DNA of 64,000 nt, taken from NCBI GenBank assembly GCA_002412885.1, contig DHVX01000033.1, forward strand, positions 122,019 through 186,018, in the 5' to 3' direction. The notes under the pieces are model-generated. The model did not search any database, had not been told where the DNA came from, and saw only the letters and a list, made by a program, of their open reading frames with translations. The stretch comes from Bacteroidales bacterium UBA5197. Its GTDB lineage: Bacteria > Bacteroidota > Bacteroidia > Bacteroidales > Lentimicrobiaceae. Each line of letters starts with the position of its first letter. Within the stretch, counting starts at the first letter, position 1. Positions 62,580 to 64,000 of this stretch are shown piece by piece. The position numbers were made by a program, and so were the translations under genes.

Positions 62580-64000
62580 ATGAAAAGTAAACTACTACTT
62601 ATTTTAACATTCATAGTTCTTTTTTCTTTCCAAAATAATAGTTTTGCACAGTCTCCTAACTTAGGGGCTGCAGCAAATTTTGCATTATTTACGTCAGCTG
62701 GAGAATTAACAAATGTTGGAGCATCCATAGTTAATGGTGATATTGGCACCTATGTAGGCGCGCTCACAGGTTTTCCTCCTGGAATTGTTATAGGAGATAT
62801 TTACCCTGTTGGTCATCCACTTTTAGCACAAGCTGCAATAGATTTGGAGCTTGCCTATATGGATCTGGCATCAAGACCATGTGATATTGTTCTGGGAACA
62901 CCCTTTGGAAACGGACAAACGCTTAACCCAGGCGTTTATTGCATTGGTGGTGCAGCAACCATGAATGGCGAATTAATCTTAGATGGTCTGGGAGATCCTG
63001 ATGCTTTATTTATTTTTCAGATAGGCGGGGCATTTTCAACAAGTGGCAACTCGAGTATTACACTAATTAATGGAGCCTCACTCGAAAATGTATATTGGCA
63101 GATAAATGGTGCATTTACTCTGGGACAAGGTTCAGTTTTCAGAGGTACAATCATTGCTAATGGACAGATTGAATTATTGGAAGCTTCAACGCTTTATGGC
63201 CAGGCACTCTCAATTGCAGGAGCTATTCTCCTGCATAATAATATAGTTACACTTGCTGTGCCTCCAGAGGCACCAGAAGTGACAGTAATTCAACCCGACT
63301 GTTTTATATCTACTGGTACAATCACAGTAACATCACCTCTAGGACCAGATTTAACCTATAGCATCGGCGGAGCATATCAATCAAGTACTATTTTCAGTTC
63401 CCTGGCACCTGGGACTTACAATGTCACAGTGATGAACGGTGAAGGTCAAATTTCTGAAATAACAACTGTTACCATCAACGCCCAACCATTAACACCTCCT
63501 CCACCTCAGGCTGTCGCACTTCAGCCCGACTGTTTTATCAACACCGGCACCATCACCGTTACCTCTCCTTTGGGATCTGGTATCACCTACAGCATTGGTG
63601 GAGCTTACCAGTCTAACCCTGTATTTACAGAGGTGTTACCAAATACTTACAATGTCACCGCTATGAGTGCAGATGGCTGTATCTCGCCGGCTACGACCGT
63701 GATTATTGAGCCAGCTCCGGAAACGCCGGAAGCTCCTCAGGCTGTGGCGCTTCAGCCCGACTGTTTTATCAATACCGGCACCATCACCGTTACCTCTCCT
63801 TTGGGACCTGGTTATACTTACAGCATTGGTGGGGCTTACCAGTCCAACCCTGTATTTACAGAGGTGTTACCCAACTCATATAATGTCACTGTAATGAGTG
63901 TAGATGGCTGTATCTCGCCGGCTACGATCGTGATTATTGAGCCAGCTCCGGAAACTCCGGAAGCTCCTCAGGCTGTGGCTCTTCAGCCCGACTGTTTTAT
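62580..64000 (+). CDS. DUF3494 ice-binding-like exported protein with tandem repeats (partial, 3' end outside window)
   Basis: An open frame of 473 codons running off the window. A signal peptide is cleaved near residue 23 (SFA-QS). Residues about 26-222 are a DUF3494 ice-binding-like domain: FALFTSAGELTNVGASIVNG, then GDIGTYVG, LNPGVYCIGGAATMNGELIL and SVFRGTIIANGQIELLEAST. These form a beta helix that in known members binds ice or mediates adhesion. After it come 77-residue repeats, each starting near QPDCF (residues 238, 315, 392, 469), with SPLG, TYSIGGAYQS and DGCISP. Later units have two Cys each. A C-terminal sorting domain is expected beyond the edge. Confidence 0.88.
   Translation, partial: MKSKLLLILTFIVLFSFQNNSFAQSPNLGAAANFALFTSAGELTNVGASIVNGDIGTYVGALTGFPPGIVIGDIYPVGHPLLAQAAIDLELAYMDLASRPCDIVLGTPFGNGQTLNPGVYCIGGAATMNGELILDGLGDPDALFIFQIGGAFSTSGNSSITLINGASLENVYWQINGAFTLGQGSVFRGTIIANGQIELLEASTLYGQALSIAGAILLHNNIVTLAVPPEAPEVTVIQPDCFISTGTITVTSPLGPDLTYSIGGAYQSSTIFSSLAPGTYNVTVMNGEGQISEITTVTINAQPLTPPPPQAVALQPDCFINTGTITVTSPLGSGITYSIGGAYQSNPVFTEVLPNTYNVTAMSADGCISPATTVIIEPAPETPEAPQAVALQPDCFINTGTITVTSPLGPGYTYSIGGAYQSNPVFTEVLPNSYNVTVMSVDGCISPATIVIIEPAPETPEAPQAVALQPDCF
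63291..64000 (+). repeat. 231-bp in-frame tandem repeat within the ice-binding-like gene
   Basis: Copies begin at 63291, 63522, 63753 and 63984, exactly 231 bases (77 codons) apart. The first copy is diverged; the second and third are nearly identical in DNA, and the fourth begins the same way before the edge, indicating recent duplication. Copy number beyond the window is unknown. Confidence 0.92.

Noticed and set aside
63291..64000. Regular repeats as a possible CRISPR array
   Set aside because: Units are 231 bp, contiguous and in frame within an open reading frame, with no unique spacers or cas genes.

Overview
The window reads as chromosome of a Bacteroidota bacterium, probably Bacteroidales-like. 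Signs are a type IX secretion (T9SS) C-terminal sorting domain, many upstream matches to the Bacteroidota promoter box TAnnTTTG (often with a TTTG/TTG about 18-21 bases further upstream), absence of clear Shine-Dalgarno sequences, and family-restricted genes (DUF3822, DUF6132, DUF2007-LUD-FtsH cluster, Pif1-HRDC-HTH helicase, E1 alpha-beta fusion dehydrogenase). No phage, insertion sequence, CRISPR array or rRNA is seen. There is one tRNA, tRNA-Pro(GGG).

Layout. 0.2-2.7 kb: two acyltransferases resembling the glycine-lipid/ornithine-lipid pair, then engB. 2.7-7.3 kb (minus): a Pif1-like helicase, and a biotin carrier plus carboxyltransferase pair. 7.7-18 kb: a YjbR-like protein, mutS2, a large membrane-tethered TPR-CHAT protease-like protein, a T9SS-exported dockerin/cohesin-like protein, then divergently an ECF sigma factor overlapping a membrane TPR protein placed like an anti-sigma factor. 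18-27 kb: trxB, a DEAD-box helicase, a branched-chain-type 2-oxoacid dehydrogenase E1 fusion, an M3 metallopeptidase lipoprotein, ybaN and DUF2461 genes. 27.5-33 kb: a two-gene outer-membrane module (PorV/PorQ-like barrel plus a helix-hairpin-helix barrel protein), a POT peptide transporter and a YhcC-like radical SAM protein. 33-36 kb: an SPFH/unknown/Arc-type three-gene operon, a YjjG-type phosphatase and a small Cys/Lys/Ala-rich exported protein. 36-41 kb (minus): rsfS-ftsH-LUD-DUF2007-cdsA-psd. 41-50 kb: birA, pyrE, a NUDIX hydrolase, coaD, rsmD, amn, holA and small conserved genes. 50-57 kb (minus): an SDR followed by three tandem paralogous long-chain acyl-CoA synthetases. 57-62 kb: purL and an outer-membrane barrel protein. 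62.6 kb to the edge: the start of a DUF3494 ice-binding-like exported protein with 77-residue tandem repeats, cut by the window end.

Most genes are housekeeping or envelope biology: phospholipid synthesis (cdsA, psd), amino lipid synthesis, fatty acid activation, branched-chain acyl-CoA supply and surface proteins. The parts least explained by known biology are the sigma/TPR/CHAT neighbourhood, the HhH-barrel pair, the SPFH operon and the repeat-bearing ice-binding-like protein. For several genes the longest reading frame begins on or upstream of a good promoter box; in those cases the shorter start was chosen and the reason is given.
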